Positions 48,158 to 54,789 of a stretch of DNA of 64,000 nucleotides are shown piece after piece. The DNA lies in IMG/VR virus record IMGVR_UViG_3300045131_002362, positions 22,709-86,708 of that record, one strand, 5' to 3'. Position 1 is the stretch's first letter, and every line of letters starts with the position of its first letter. The notes beneath the pieces were generated by a model. It worked only from the letters and a program-made list of their open reading frames with translations. It did no database searches and was not told the origin of the DNA. A program made the position numbers and the translations under genes. The stretch is from a virus.

Positions 48158-48175
48158 TGATTCCACGCGGAATCG
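48158..48175. repeat. 18-nt inverted repeat, copy 10 (one mismatch)
   Basis: TGATTCC-ACGC-GGAATCG; the last base breaks one pair. AGC-TATATTC and GTATTC units follow at 48174-48218. Confidence 0.85.
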
Positions 48176-48337
48176 CTGCCACCGCTGAATATAGCTCCTG
48201 TTGAATACGCTGCCACCCTATCCCCTCACACAATACAGCTATGCTGCCCGGCTATGCTGCCGCCTTTGCTGCCCAAGGATAGCCCGGTGGGAGGGTTTTT
48301 GGGCCGAAACCGTCAAAAATGACCCAAAACGGCTATT

Positions 48338-48496
48338 TCAGAACTCGACTGTGCCCGACAGCCGATCCCCGGCACGCCAGCACACACGGGCCAGGCGGCG
48401 CAGGGCCGCGTTGGGCCTGCCATGGCACGGGTTGGCCTCCAGGGCGCGACCGGCGCTATAGGCGAGGGTGGCGAGGGCGGAAATGGCTGCTTTCAT
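48338..48496 (-). CDS. Small basic hypothetical protein, 52 aa
   Basis: ATG 48496 follows GGAGAAACAG. MKAAISALATLAYSAGRALE, then RPNAALRRLARVCWRAGDRL. Possibly one amphipathic or membrane-associated helix plus a basic tail. Isolated between longer non-coding stretches. Unknown. Confidence 0.5.
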   Translation of the reverse strand: MKAAISALATLAYSAGRALEANPCHGRPNAALRRLARVCWRAGDRLSGTVEF

Positions 48497-48708
48497 GGCT
48501 GTTTCTCCGATTGTGTACGTTTGTGTGGGTACAAGCGATTTTCGCGAGGGGAGAAAATCCGCTTCTGAAAAACACGCCTGTCTGAAAATGCACGTATGTG
48601 TACACTATAGGCGTGCGAAAAATGGGACTGCCGTACCACTGGCACACGCCAGGCCGGCGAAAATTGAGCGGAACGGCCTTTAAAGCGCCGTGTGGGATCG
48701 GTTCGGCT

Positions 48709-48726
48709 TGATTCCGCGTGGAATCA
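48709..48726. repeat. 18-nt inverted repeat, copy 11 (opposite loop)
   Basis: TGATTCC-GCGT-GGAATCA on the + strand, in non-coding DNA far from a start codon. Confidence 0.9.
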
Positions 48727-48765
48727 GCGGGAAGGGGCCGTATACGCGCGGGCGCGCGTAAAGGG

Positions 48766-48796
48766 AAGGGGAGCGCCCTTGTGCGGCGCTCCCCTT
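48766..48796 (-). terminator. Hairpin after the TEP-repeat gene
   Basis: 12-bp stem (AAGGGGAGCGCC with GGCGCTCCCCTT), 7-nt loop, about 10 bases after the stop at 48805. Leftward it is followed by CCCTTT, a short T-run, so termination is plausible. Confidence 0.55.
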
Positions 48797-48804
48797 GTGG
48801 CGTC

Positions 48805-49488
48805 TTAGCAACCGGTGCTTTCCGGTGCCGGGCCACGCATTGCCGACAAAGCAGCAATCACGGCTTTTTCGGCATTGTGAAGCGCGTTACGAAGGGCAAC
48901 AAGTCCGTCGGCGTCTAAACTGGACAAGTCCAGTGTGGACAAGCCGTCGATAATCGATTGCGGGACGCACTTACGAACGGTCGGCTCGGTCGGCTCGGTC
49001 GGCTCGGTCGGCTCGGTCGGCTCGGTCGGCTCGGTCGGCTCGGTCGGCTCGGTCGGCTCGGTCGGCTCGGTCGGCTCGGTCGGCTCGGTCGCTTTTGGGG
49101 CGGTCAGTGCGGCAACAAGCGCGGCCGTTTTGGCGTCAGCACTAGCTTTCAATTCCCGGTCAGCGCGTGAAGCATCTTTATGGGCGGCCGCTTTCTCGAT
49201 CATAACGGCGTACACTTCATTAACGCCCTTGGCATTCTTACCATCTTTATCACCCTTTGCTGCAGTCAACCCAGCACTGTAAACGATTGTCGCGCAGCCG
49301 AGATTAGCGCCAACGATAGAGCGTAAGGCGTCGCCAAAGGCGCGTTGTGTCAAACCCGCTTTTCCCGCTTCTACGCAGCAAACGGCGATAGCCATATACC
49401 GATTTTTTGTGGAAGCGATAAGGCCAGCGATAGCCGATTGTGTGAACTCAAAAGGCTTGATTGTGGCATTGATTGTCTCATTACTCAT
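48805..49488 (-). CDS. Protein with 12-fold Thr-Glu-Pro repeat, 227 aa
   Basis: ATG 49488 (MSNETINATIKPFEFTQSAI) follows AAGGAAC. The N-terminal domain (about 1-130) is helical. Then twelve exact copies of a 9-bp unit (48981-49088) encode a Thr-Glu-Pro linker, and a C-terminal helical domain of about 55 residues follows (SLDADGLVALRNALHNAEKA). It is the first gene of the leftward operon, behind promoter 49816-49844 and repeat copies 12 and 13. Early position and a two-domain design suggest a regulator or host-takeover protein; this is inference. Repeat number could vary in frame. Confidence 0.7.
   Translation of the reverse strand: MSNETINATIKPFEFTQSAIAGLIASTKNRYMAIAVCCVEAGKAGLTQRAFGDALRSIVGANLGCATIVYSAGLTAAKGDKDGKNAKGVNEVYAVMIEKAAAHKDASRADRELKASADAKTAALVAALTAPKATEPTEPTEPTEPTEPTEPTEPTEPTEPTEPTEPTEPTVRKCVPQSIIDGLSTLDLSSLDADGLVALRNALHNAEKAVIAALSAMRGPAPESTGC
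48981..49088. repeat. Perfect 9-bp tandem repeat, 12 copies
   Basis: TCGGCTCGG repeated 12 times without a mismatch on the + strand, coding for Thr-Glu-Pro on the minus strand. Confidence 0.95.
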
Positions 49489-49507
49489 TGTGTGTTCCTT
49501 CATTGTG

Positions 49508-49525
49508 TGATTCCACGCGGAATCA
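49508..49525. repeat. 18-nt inverted repeat, copy 12
   Basis: TGATTCC-ACGC-GGAATCA, 20 bp upstream of the first gene of the leftward operon. Confidence 0.9.
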
Positions 49526-49755
49526 TGGGTTATCCCGGCAATATACCGGAAAGCGCGTCAAGCATGGCGCGCTTTCCGAAACATTCCCAACTTGTAACCA
49601 TACGGGCGCAAGTCGCGCCCGTATGGTGTCTTCTTTTCTTCTACTCCCAAAACGGTCTAAGGTTTCACATGTGCCGTGATCGCCCGGTGTTCACATGTGG
49701 CGCTTTTGGGGTCTCTCGTTGGTCTCACGCCAACGGCTCTATTGAGAAAGAACAT
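49526..49755 (-). other. Hairpin-rich non-coding leader of the leftward operon
   Basis: No ORF fits. Four inverted repeats follow one another: 49548-49577 (10-bp stem, GGAAAGCGCG), 49598-49626 (12-bp stem, CCATACGGGCGC), CACATGTG at 49666 and again at 49692, and 49717-49735 (CGTTGG/CCAACG). It lies between the leftward promoter and first gene, so it may be a structured 5' leader, antitermination site or small RNA. Confidence 0.5.
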
Positions 49756-49773
49756 TGATTCCGCGTGGAATCA
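49756..49773. repeat. 18-nt inverted repeat, copy 13 (opposite loop)
   Basis: TGATTCC-GCGT-GGAATCA, about 40 bp downstream of the leftward -10 box, as an operator or leader element would be. Confidence 0.9.
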
Positions 49774-49815
49774 CCGGCAAGCTTGCTAGTGGTCTAGCTC
49801 CCTTGCCATGCCATA

Positions 49816-49844
49816 AGTATACACAATGTGGAAAGATAGCACAA
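49816..49844 (-). promoter_or_regulatory. Leftward sigma70-type promoter
   Basis: Minus strand TTGTGC (49844-49839), 17-bp spacer, TATACT (49821-49816). It heads the leftward gene array. Good spacing; the -35 has three mismatches at most. Confidence 0.65.
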
Positions 49845-50000
49845 CTCCGATTTTGCTGCTTGAAGGGGGTACGCCAGGGGTCTGGGTGCCCGCTCAGATA
49901 AATTCGGCCATTTTGTAAAATTGGGATTTTGGAAAACTGAGATTTTCGGGCCGCGTATCCGGAAACTCAAAGTAGTCGTGCTCGACGAAAGTTGCCTGTG

Positions 50001-50030
50001 TTGACACATGCGGCGGAAAAGCAATATACT
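50001..50030 (+). promoter_or_regulatory. Rightward sigma70-type promoter
   Basis: TTGACA (50001-50006), 18-bp spacer, TATACT (50025-50030), 60 bp before the first rightward gene. Perfect -35 and near-perfect -10. The -35 boxes of the two divergent promoters are about 155 bp apart. Confidence 0.75.
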
Positions 50031-50089
50031 ACGCGCGAGGAAAGAAGCGGTATTCCGCGAGAGGAGTCGTGTTCGACGGGAGGTGTCGT

Positions 50090-50842
50090 ATGGGATGGAT
50101 CGGGATAGAGTGTTCGGTGGAGGCATGGGAGCTGCGGCGGTGGGCAGATCATGTGGGGCGTTCGGGTGGTGCGCGTGTGGCGGATCTGCTGGAGAGGTGT
50201 GCGAGGCTGGTGGCTGGCGAGACGGTGGGGGTGGCTGGAGCGGACAGGATGCTGGAGATTGAGAGCAGGGCTGCGGCGGCTGTGGCGCGGATGCACGCGG
50301 AAGCGTCGGCGAAAGCATCGGCGATTGTGGGCCGGCTGATGGGGGAGGGTGCGAATCCTGTGGACGTGATGAAGGCTGCGGGGATGGACGGGTGGAGGGC
50401 GGGGAGTGCAGCGGGAGGTAAGAATGGTGGCGTTAATGCGAGGAGGCGCAAGTACCCGAGGGGGCATGCGGCGCAGGGCGTGACGGCTGAGAGGGGCGAG
50501 GCGGCGCTGAGTGTGGAATCCACGATTGCTCGGGACCGGCGGTATGGGGAGAGTTGGGCCGGATGGGCTGGAGTCGAGATGCGCAAGGACGGCTTCAAGA
50601 TGGCGCGTGTGGCGCGCGGGCTCGATATGGATGTGACAGAGGCGTGGCGGCATGTGAGTGGATGGGCGAAGCACTGGCGTCGTGAGGCGCTGCACGGTCG
50701 GGCGTTCCCGGGGCCGCAGGCGGGGTGGTGCGAGAAGTTGAAGGAGGCGCGCGACAGGGCGATGAACGTGGGTGTGAAGGGACGGCGCCCGGTGAACAAC
50801 GGGAGCGGCGACTTCGGACAAGACAGGGAGACAGAGACATGA
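50090..50842 (+). CDS. Hypothetical protein, 250 aa, first late-operon gene
   Basis: ATG 50090 (MGWIGIECSVEAWELRRWAD) follows GGGAGGTGTC. Helical N-terminal half (Ala-rich, RAAAAVARMHAEASAKASAI); basic RRRKYPRGHAAQ in the middle; ends with a short basic domain. It precedes the putative small terminase. A DNA-binding packaging accessory is possible. The DNA is strikingly G-rich on the coding strand compared with the leftward arm. Confidence 0.6.
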   Translation: MGWIGIECSVEAWELRRWADHVGRSGGARVADLLERCARLVAGETVGVAGADRMLEIESRAAAAVARMHAEASAKASAIVGRLMGEGANPVDVMKAAGMDGWRAGSAAGGKNGGVNARRRKYPRGHAAQGVTAERGEAALSVESTIARDRRYGESWAGWAGVEMRKDGFKMARVARGLDMDVTEAWRHVSGWAKHWRREALHGRAFPGPQAGWCEKLKEARDRAMNVGVKGRRPVNNGSGDFGQDRETET

Positions 50843-51588
50843 GCGAGACGGATGTGAAAGAGGAGCCGGCGGCATGCGAGGTGCTTCCGCCCGAGAACAG
50901 AGCGGCGGTAGCAACCGTGACCCAGCAACCTGATCTGCCTGAGCTGCCGAAAGGGGCGATGGCGGTGGGCGACATACGGTTCGGTATTACGTGCACGGAT
51001 GAGCCGATAGGCACGCGACACTGGCTGGCTGATTCTTCGGGGTGCGGCGACCTCATCATGGCGCTTCCGTCCTCGGTACTCATCGCTGGGCGGTCGAAGG
51101 AGGCCGGCGGTGTAGCTGTGGACATGGGGATGTTTTTGGACAGCATCATCGAAGGCGTGGGGAAGTTCACTGCGATGCAGGGGATCGCGGAAGTCTCGTC
51201 GCTTCCCGTGTGGGCAGTCAACCGGCTGTTCGGCACATTCCCGGTGCTGATGGACGTGTACCACGAGGCGATGGACCAGGCCGTACTGCTGGTAGAGGCG
51301 GCAAGTATGAAGGCGGCGATCGGCATGCAGGTGCAGAACGTCCGCAAGATGCGCAAGACGAAGGTGGGAGCGCCCGGCATCGCGATCTCGGCCAGCGGCA
51401 AGGTGGTGGAGACGCCCGGAGAGAAGACGGAGGAGAATAGCGAGGAGACGCTCGACAAGCACATTCCTCCTGACGCCACGCTGTCGAAGCTGATCCTCAC
51501 GTCGCGGATGAAGAGCCGGTACAAGGACGAGGGCGGCGTACGTCAGGCGATCCAGATCAATATCAGTGGCGCGGAGGCACGGCTATGA
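50839..51588 (+). CDS. Putative terminase small subunit
   Basis: ATG 50839 overlaps the previous stop as ATGA, with AGGGAGACAG upstream. Of the 249 residues, about 100-175 are helical with a SLPVWAVNRLFGTFPVLMDV turn like a helix-turn-helix. The C-terminal ending LSKLILTSRMKSRYKDEGG then IQINISGAEARL has the style of small-terminase C-termini (l..R...rYk...g..). The N-terminal 60 residues are Pro/Glu-rich. Position upstream of the large terminase supports the call, but four to seven small ORFs intervene. Confidence 0.5.
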   Translation: MSETDVKEEPAACEVLPPENRAAVATVTQQPDLPELPKGAMAVGDIRFGITCTDEPIGTRHWLADSSGCGDLIMALPSSVLIAGRSKEAGGVAVDMGMFLDSIIEGVGKFTAMQGIAEVSSLPVWAVNRLFGTFPVLMDVYHEAMDQAVLLVEAASMKAAIGMQVQNVRKMRKTKVGAPGIAISASGKVVETPGEKTEENSEETLDKHIPPDATLSKLILTSRMKSRYKDEGGVRQAIQINISGAEARL

Positions 51589-51770
51589 TCGGGTTGTTGC
51601 GGGAGATCCCCGCGCTGGTATGGTACGCGATCCTGTTCGCCTGCGCCTGGGTATGGCGGGAGGTGCATGGCCGTCACGAGGAGACGGTTGTGCGAAGGGG
51701 ACGATTGGGGGAGCCACCTGTCGTGTACCGCGTCAATCTGCGGACGGGCCGGAGCAGAAGGGTCAGGTGA
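51585..51770 (+). CDS. Small membrane protein, 61 aa
   Basis: ATG 51585 overlaps the previous stop as ATGA. N-terminal helix MIGLLREIPALVWYAILFAC, then a basic cytoplasmic-type tail (RTGRSRRVR). Unknown role in the packaging region. Confidence 0.6.
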   Translation: MIGLLREIPALVWYAILFACAWVWREVHGRHEETVVRRGRLGEPPVVYRVNLRTGRSRRVR

Positions 51771-51773
51771 GCT

Positions 51774-52139
51774 GTGGGCAAGTGGTCATGGAACGCGAAT
51801 ACGGCGAGGCGCGTGAACGGGTTCGGCAATCCGGTCGACCGTGCGCCGGCCGTGCGCGATAACGACGGCCGTCTCGTTCCCGAGTGGCGTAGGCGCGCGA
51901 TCCTACCTCCGGATCTACGGGTTGGAGCGGACGATCCGGAAGACCCTCGTCTGCATCCCGAGAACTTTCCGCCGGCCCGCATGTGGGCGCACTACTTTGA
52001 GGGCGCGCGAGATCCGAGACGGTGCGCTAACCTCGACAGGGCGATTGCCGACGGGCTCTGCGTGGCCCTCGGAGCGGTTGCCGGCGTGTACACGCCCGCG
52101 CAGATCCTCGACCAGGTATACGGAAGGAGACCGAGATGA
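51774..52139 (+). CDS. Hypothetical protein, 121 aa
   Basis: GTG 51774 with a GGTCAGGTGAG upstream. GKWSWNANTARRVNGFGNPV; polar first half and a helical end (ANLDRAIADGLCVALGAVAG). Its stop overlaps the next ATG as ATGA. Unknown. Confidence 0.6.
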   Translation: MGKWSWNANTARRVNGFGNPVDRAPAVRDNDGRLVPEWRRRAILPPDLRVGADDPEDPRLHPENFPPARMWAHYFEGARDPRRCANLDRAIADGLCVALGAVAGVYTPAQILDQVYGRRPR

Positions 52140-52387
52140 ACCCTCTGTCACAGGCGCTTGACGACGAAATCTTCGAGCGGAGGCTCCGCGCCAACACGGA
52201 GTTGTCTCCGGAGGACAAGGCCCGCAGGCTCTCAAAGCTGGAGAGCGAGGCGTGCCGGGACAGGGTGCGCGCAGAGCTGGACTTCGGCCAGCGGTTCGAC
52301 GTTCTGGAATATGCCGCCGACATCCCGCTGATACCGGCCTGTGGCAGCACACTTCCGTCCGCACTCGCCATGCACACGCGCAAGTAA
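52136..52387 (+). CDS. Hypothetical protein, 83 aa
   Basis: ATG 52136 (MNPLSQALDDEIFERRLRAN) follows GGAAGGAGACCGAG. Charged helix in the first half (SPEDKARRLSKLESEACRDR). Unknown. Confidence 0.65.
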   Translation: MNPLSQALDDEIFERRLRANTELSPEDKARRLSKLESEACRDRVRAELDFGQRFDVLEYAADIPLIPACGSTLPSALAMHTRK

Positions 52388-52471
52388 ACAGTACGTATAG
52401 GGCTCTCGGACGGTAGTCCCTCGTAATCCCATTGTGATGGCCTGCATCGGAGGCTTGCGCGAGGCCGCAAA

Positions 52472-52600
52472 ATGCGGGCACAATCCGCAACAGAATCTAG
52501 TGAAGTCGATAAATACGGCTTGGCTGCCATCGGTGACGTTCTTTCGGAATACCGAAAGATCGACCGTAAACTTCGTTTACTGTTCGCTCTTGGTTCTTGA
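52472..52600 (+). CDS. Small ORF, 42 aa
   Basis: ATG 52472 with GAGGCCGC upstream. MRAQSATESSEVDKYGLAAI, then GDVLSEYRKIDRKLRLLFAL. Amphipathic helix, protein-like periodicity. An overlapping 146-aa frame (52434-52874) is less convincing. The AT content rises from here. Confidence 0.45.
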   Translation: MRAQSATESSEVDKYGLAAIGDVLSEYRKIDRKLRLLFALGS

Positions 52601-52617
52601 AGGAACACGCTTCACCG

Positions 52618-52740
52618 ATGGCGGGACCGTGGCTGGACTATATTGGGCACATCTCCCCAGCCGCCTCTCCAAATCTAACATATTTTGGAACGAAAAGCGA
52701 AGAGGTTTTGGATTACAGTTTTGTAACGATCCACAAATGA
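52618..52740 (+). CDS. Small ORF, 40 aa
   Basis: ATG 52618 with AAGGAACACG further upstream. MAGPWLDYIGHISPAASPNL, ends YSFVTIHK. Its stop overlaps the next ATG as ATGA. Weakly supported. Confidence 0.35.
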   Translation: MAGPWLDYIGHISPAASPNLTYFGTKSEEVLDYSFVTIHK

Positions 52741-52874
52741 GTCAGAATCAAGGTTTTATGACTCTTTGGTCGGAAAACCGTATGGGGAAATTTCCCTTGG
52801 AGGTCGATTTTTCAATACGTGAGCCTCGGCTAACTTCAAAAGTGCCTCTTTTTGAACAACTTACGGCTTTTTGA
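52737..52874 (+). CDS. Small ORF, 45 aa
   Basis: ATG 52737 overlaps the previous stop. MSQNQGFMTLWSENRMGKFP, ends LFEQLTAF. Weakly supported; AT-rich. Confidence 0.35.
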   Translation: MSQNQGFMTLWSENRMGKFPLEVDFSIREPRLTSKVPLFEQLTAF

Positions 52875-52883
52875 GCCTGTTTT

Positions 52884-52907
52884 GAACATTACAGTGCTGT
52901 AATGTTC
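52884..52907. promoter_or_regulatory. 24-bp palindrome before the terminase gene
   Basis: GAACATTACAG-TG-CTGTAATGTTC, 11-bp perfect arms. It lies 110 bp upstream of the large terminase; a TTGACA follows at 52949 but with a poor -10. It may be an operator or a weak terminator (only GATTTT follows). Confidence 0.6.
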
Positions 52908-52993
52908 GATTTTCGACGAAATAGGCGTTTTCGTAGAATATTCCCCCATTGACACTTGACCCAACATGCTTTTTCTGAAATCATTACGGCGAA

Positions 52994-54352
52994 ATGCAGC
53001 CGACGCCACTCACACAAAGCGAAATGAACGCGGAATTGACGAGACCTTTCCGCTTGAACGCGAAACAAGAGATCGCACTCGGTTTCATGACCGACGATCT
53101 CGCCAGGCACCATCTTCTACTTGGCGGTTCGCGATCCGGAAAGACGTTCATTGCAGTTCGTGCGATTATTCTGCGCGCGCTGACGTACAACCGGTCCCGC
53201 CACCTATGTCTTCGTCTTCACCGCGTGACCGCCGAGAAGTATCTCTGGAAGCAGACGATGAAGGATGTCGTTGAGAAGTGCTTCCAAGGCGTCGCCTTCG
53301 AGTACAACAACTCCCGCATGATCCTCACCTGCCCGAATGGTAGCACAGTGTGGTTCGGCGGACTCGATGAAGGCAAGGACAGCGACGGTCTTCTCGGATC
53401 GGACTGGAACACGATCCTATTCGACGAGGCCAACGAGATGCTTCCCGAGGGCATGCAGAAGGCCCGTACGCGTCTCTCGCTCAAATCCTTCAGCGTCGAC
53501 GGCCGCATGTGCATCAACCGCTCCTTCGCGACGGTCAACCCGACGTACAAGACCCATCACCTCTATCACACCTATGTCGAGAAGTTCGATGTCTTTCGCG
53601 GTCTACCAATGTCCGCAGAGTCGGCCTCGATGTACAACTGGTGTCGGATCAATCCCTGCGACAATCTCGAGAATCTCTCAAATGACTATCTTCGCGAACT
53701 CGAATCTTTGTCGCCCGAGAACCGCAAGCGCTTCCTAGAGGGCGAGTGGAGCGAGGAGAGCAAGGATGCGCTGTTCAAGTCCGGCGACATAAACCGCAAT
53801 CGCGTCAAGACCTTCGAGGAGGTCGCAGCGATTAACTTCGACAAGATCGTCGTGGGTGTCGACCCGGCCGTTACGAGCGGTGCCAAGGCGGACATGACCG
53901 GCATCATCGTCGTCGGATGGACGCGCCCGAAGTCGTTCGACCGCCGTTCTTCCGGCCAGTACTACCTACTCGCCGACTACAGCCTGAACGGGACACCCGA
54001 GGAATGGGCGCAGGCAGTTTACGAGGCATACACCCATTGGAAGGCGGATCTCGTCGTCGGCGAGGCGAACAACGGCGGCGACCTGGTGGAGACGAATATC
54101 CGATCCGTCAGCCGCGTGATACCATTCAAGAAGGTGTGGGCCTCGCGCGGGAAGGCGATCCGCGCCCAGCCTGTCGCCGCTCTCTGCGCGCACGGTGATC
54201 TGCACGTCGCTGTCAGTCTGCCCGAGTTGGAGGGCGAGATGGTCGGGTGGAATCCGGATTCCGGTGAACCCTCACCGAACCGGCTCGATGCAATGGTGTG
54301 GGGAGTGTCGTGCTGCATCGGCAGCAAAACCAAGGAGGCGAGAATCATATGA
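52994..54352 (+). CDS. terL: Terminase large subunit
   Basis: The 452-aa packaging motor has Walker A GGSRSGKT (44-51), Walker B NTILFDEAN, and a downstream coupling FATVNPTYKTHHLYH. The RNase H-type nuclease has VVGVDPAVTSGAKADMTGI, LVVGEANNGGD and PNRLDAMVWG, matching the three acidic centres. It translocates DNA into the prohead and cuts concatemers. Start ATG 52994 has a weak site; ATG 53024 is an alternative that keeps all motifs. Confidence 0.92.
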   Translation: MQPTPLTQSEMNAELTRPFRLNAKQEIALGFMTDDLARHHLLLGGSRSGKTFIAVRAIILRALTYNRSRHLCLRLHRVTAEKYLWKQTMKDVVEKCFQGVAFEYNNSRMILTCPNGSTVWFGGLDEGKDSDGLLGSDWNTILFDEANEMLPEGMQKARTRLSLKSFSVDGRMCINRSFATVNPTYKTHHLYHTYVEKFDVFRGLPMSAESASMYNWCRINPCDNLENLSNDYLRELESLSPENRKRFLEGEWSEESKDALFKSGDINRNRVKTFEEVAAINFDKIVVGVDPAVTSGAKADMTGIIVVGWTRPKSFDRRSSGQYYLLADYSLNGTPEEWAQAVYEAYTHWKADLVVGEANNGGDLVETNIRSVSRVIPFKKVWASRGKAIRAQPVAALCAHGDLHVAVSLPELEGEMVGWNPDSGEPSPNRLDAMVWGVSCCIGSKTKEARII

Positions 54353-54723
54353 GGAAAGACAGAAATCCGGAGTTCTTCAAGCGCGATCTGATTTTTGCGC
54401 ACGCCTGCGAAAAATGTGCTAGAGCGAGTCGATGCGCATTCAAGACATCACCAGAAGGTCCCGAGGAGGTTTGTTGGCAGTTGGTAATTGGGGGAACGTA
54501 CAACTGTGAGAGTTGTGTTCGACACAACATAAATGGCGGCTGCACGTTTAAATGTATCTTCGCAAAAGAACTTGTTGTCGAAGAAGCCCCTGTCCGCAAC
54601 ATTTTGCACGTCGAAAAGAAAAGTATGCACGACGAGTTTGCAGAACGCAACCATGTCTTTCCAAAACATGTGCGGCTCGATCTTCTACTCGGAGAGATGA
54701 TAGAGAAAGATCTGGATGGCTGA
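54349..54723 (+). CDS. Cysteine-rich hypothetical protein, 124 aa
   Basis: ATG 54349 overlaps the terminase stop as ATGA. MRKDRNPEFFKRDLIFAHAC has CEKCARASRC, later CESCVRHNINGGCTFKC: at least six cysteines in two clusters, probably zinc-binding. It lies between terminase and portal genes, so a packaging or HNH-derived role is possible, but there is no HNH core. Confidence 0.65.
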   Translation: MRKDRNPEFFKRDLIFAHACEKCARASRCAFKTSPEGPEEVCWQLVIGGTYNCESCVRHNINGGCTFKCIFAKELVVEEAPVRNILHVEKKSMHDEFAERNHVFPKHVRLDLLLGEMIEKDLDG

Positions 54724-54789
54724 GCCAAATCCGTCGTTGTTGTTCCAAAAACCCCTTTGATGTAAGATCATGACGATTTTAGGTGAACT

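Larger units (their letters stand above)
48497..48804. other. Intergenic region with inverted-repeat copy 11
   Basis: About 300 bases without a gene. It contains the leader of the 52-aa gene (minus strand TATAGTGTACACATAC near 48590-48610), inverted-repeat copy 11 (48709-48726), and a hairpin ending the gene to its right. Confidence 0.5.

Noticed and set aside
48981-49088. 9-bp array as a CRISPR or origin iteron
   Set aside because: Perfect coding tandem repeat without spacers, in frame in a real gene.
49345-49758. 137-aa + strand ORF over the leader region
   Set aside because: Half overlaps the TEP-repeat gene antisense; the remainder covers hairpins and has no ribosome-binding site.
37617-49773. 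Repeats as a CRISPR array
   Set aside because: The repeats are 18 nt, separated by whole genes at irregular distances, and no cas gene is present.
50149-51462. Long minus-strand ORF (437 aa) opposite the first late genes
   Set aside because: Ser/Arg/Pro-rich shadow of G-rich coding DNA; no ribosome-binding site, and the + strand genes overlap as ATGA.
52434-52874. 146-aa + strand ORF in the AT-rich island
   Set aside because: No good ribosome-binding site; three shorter ORFs with an ATGA overlap look more protein-like, though neither reading is strong.
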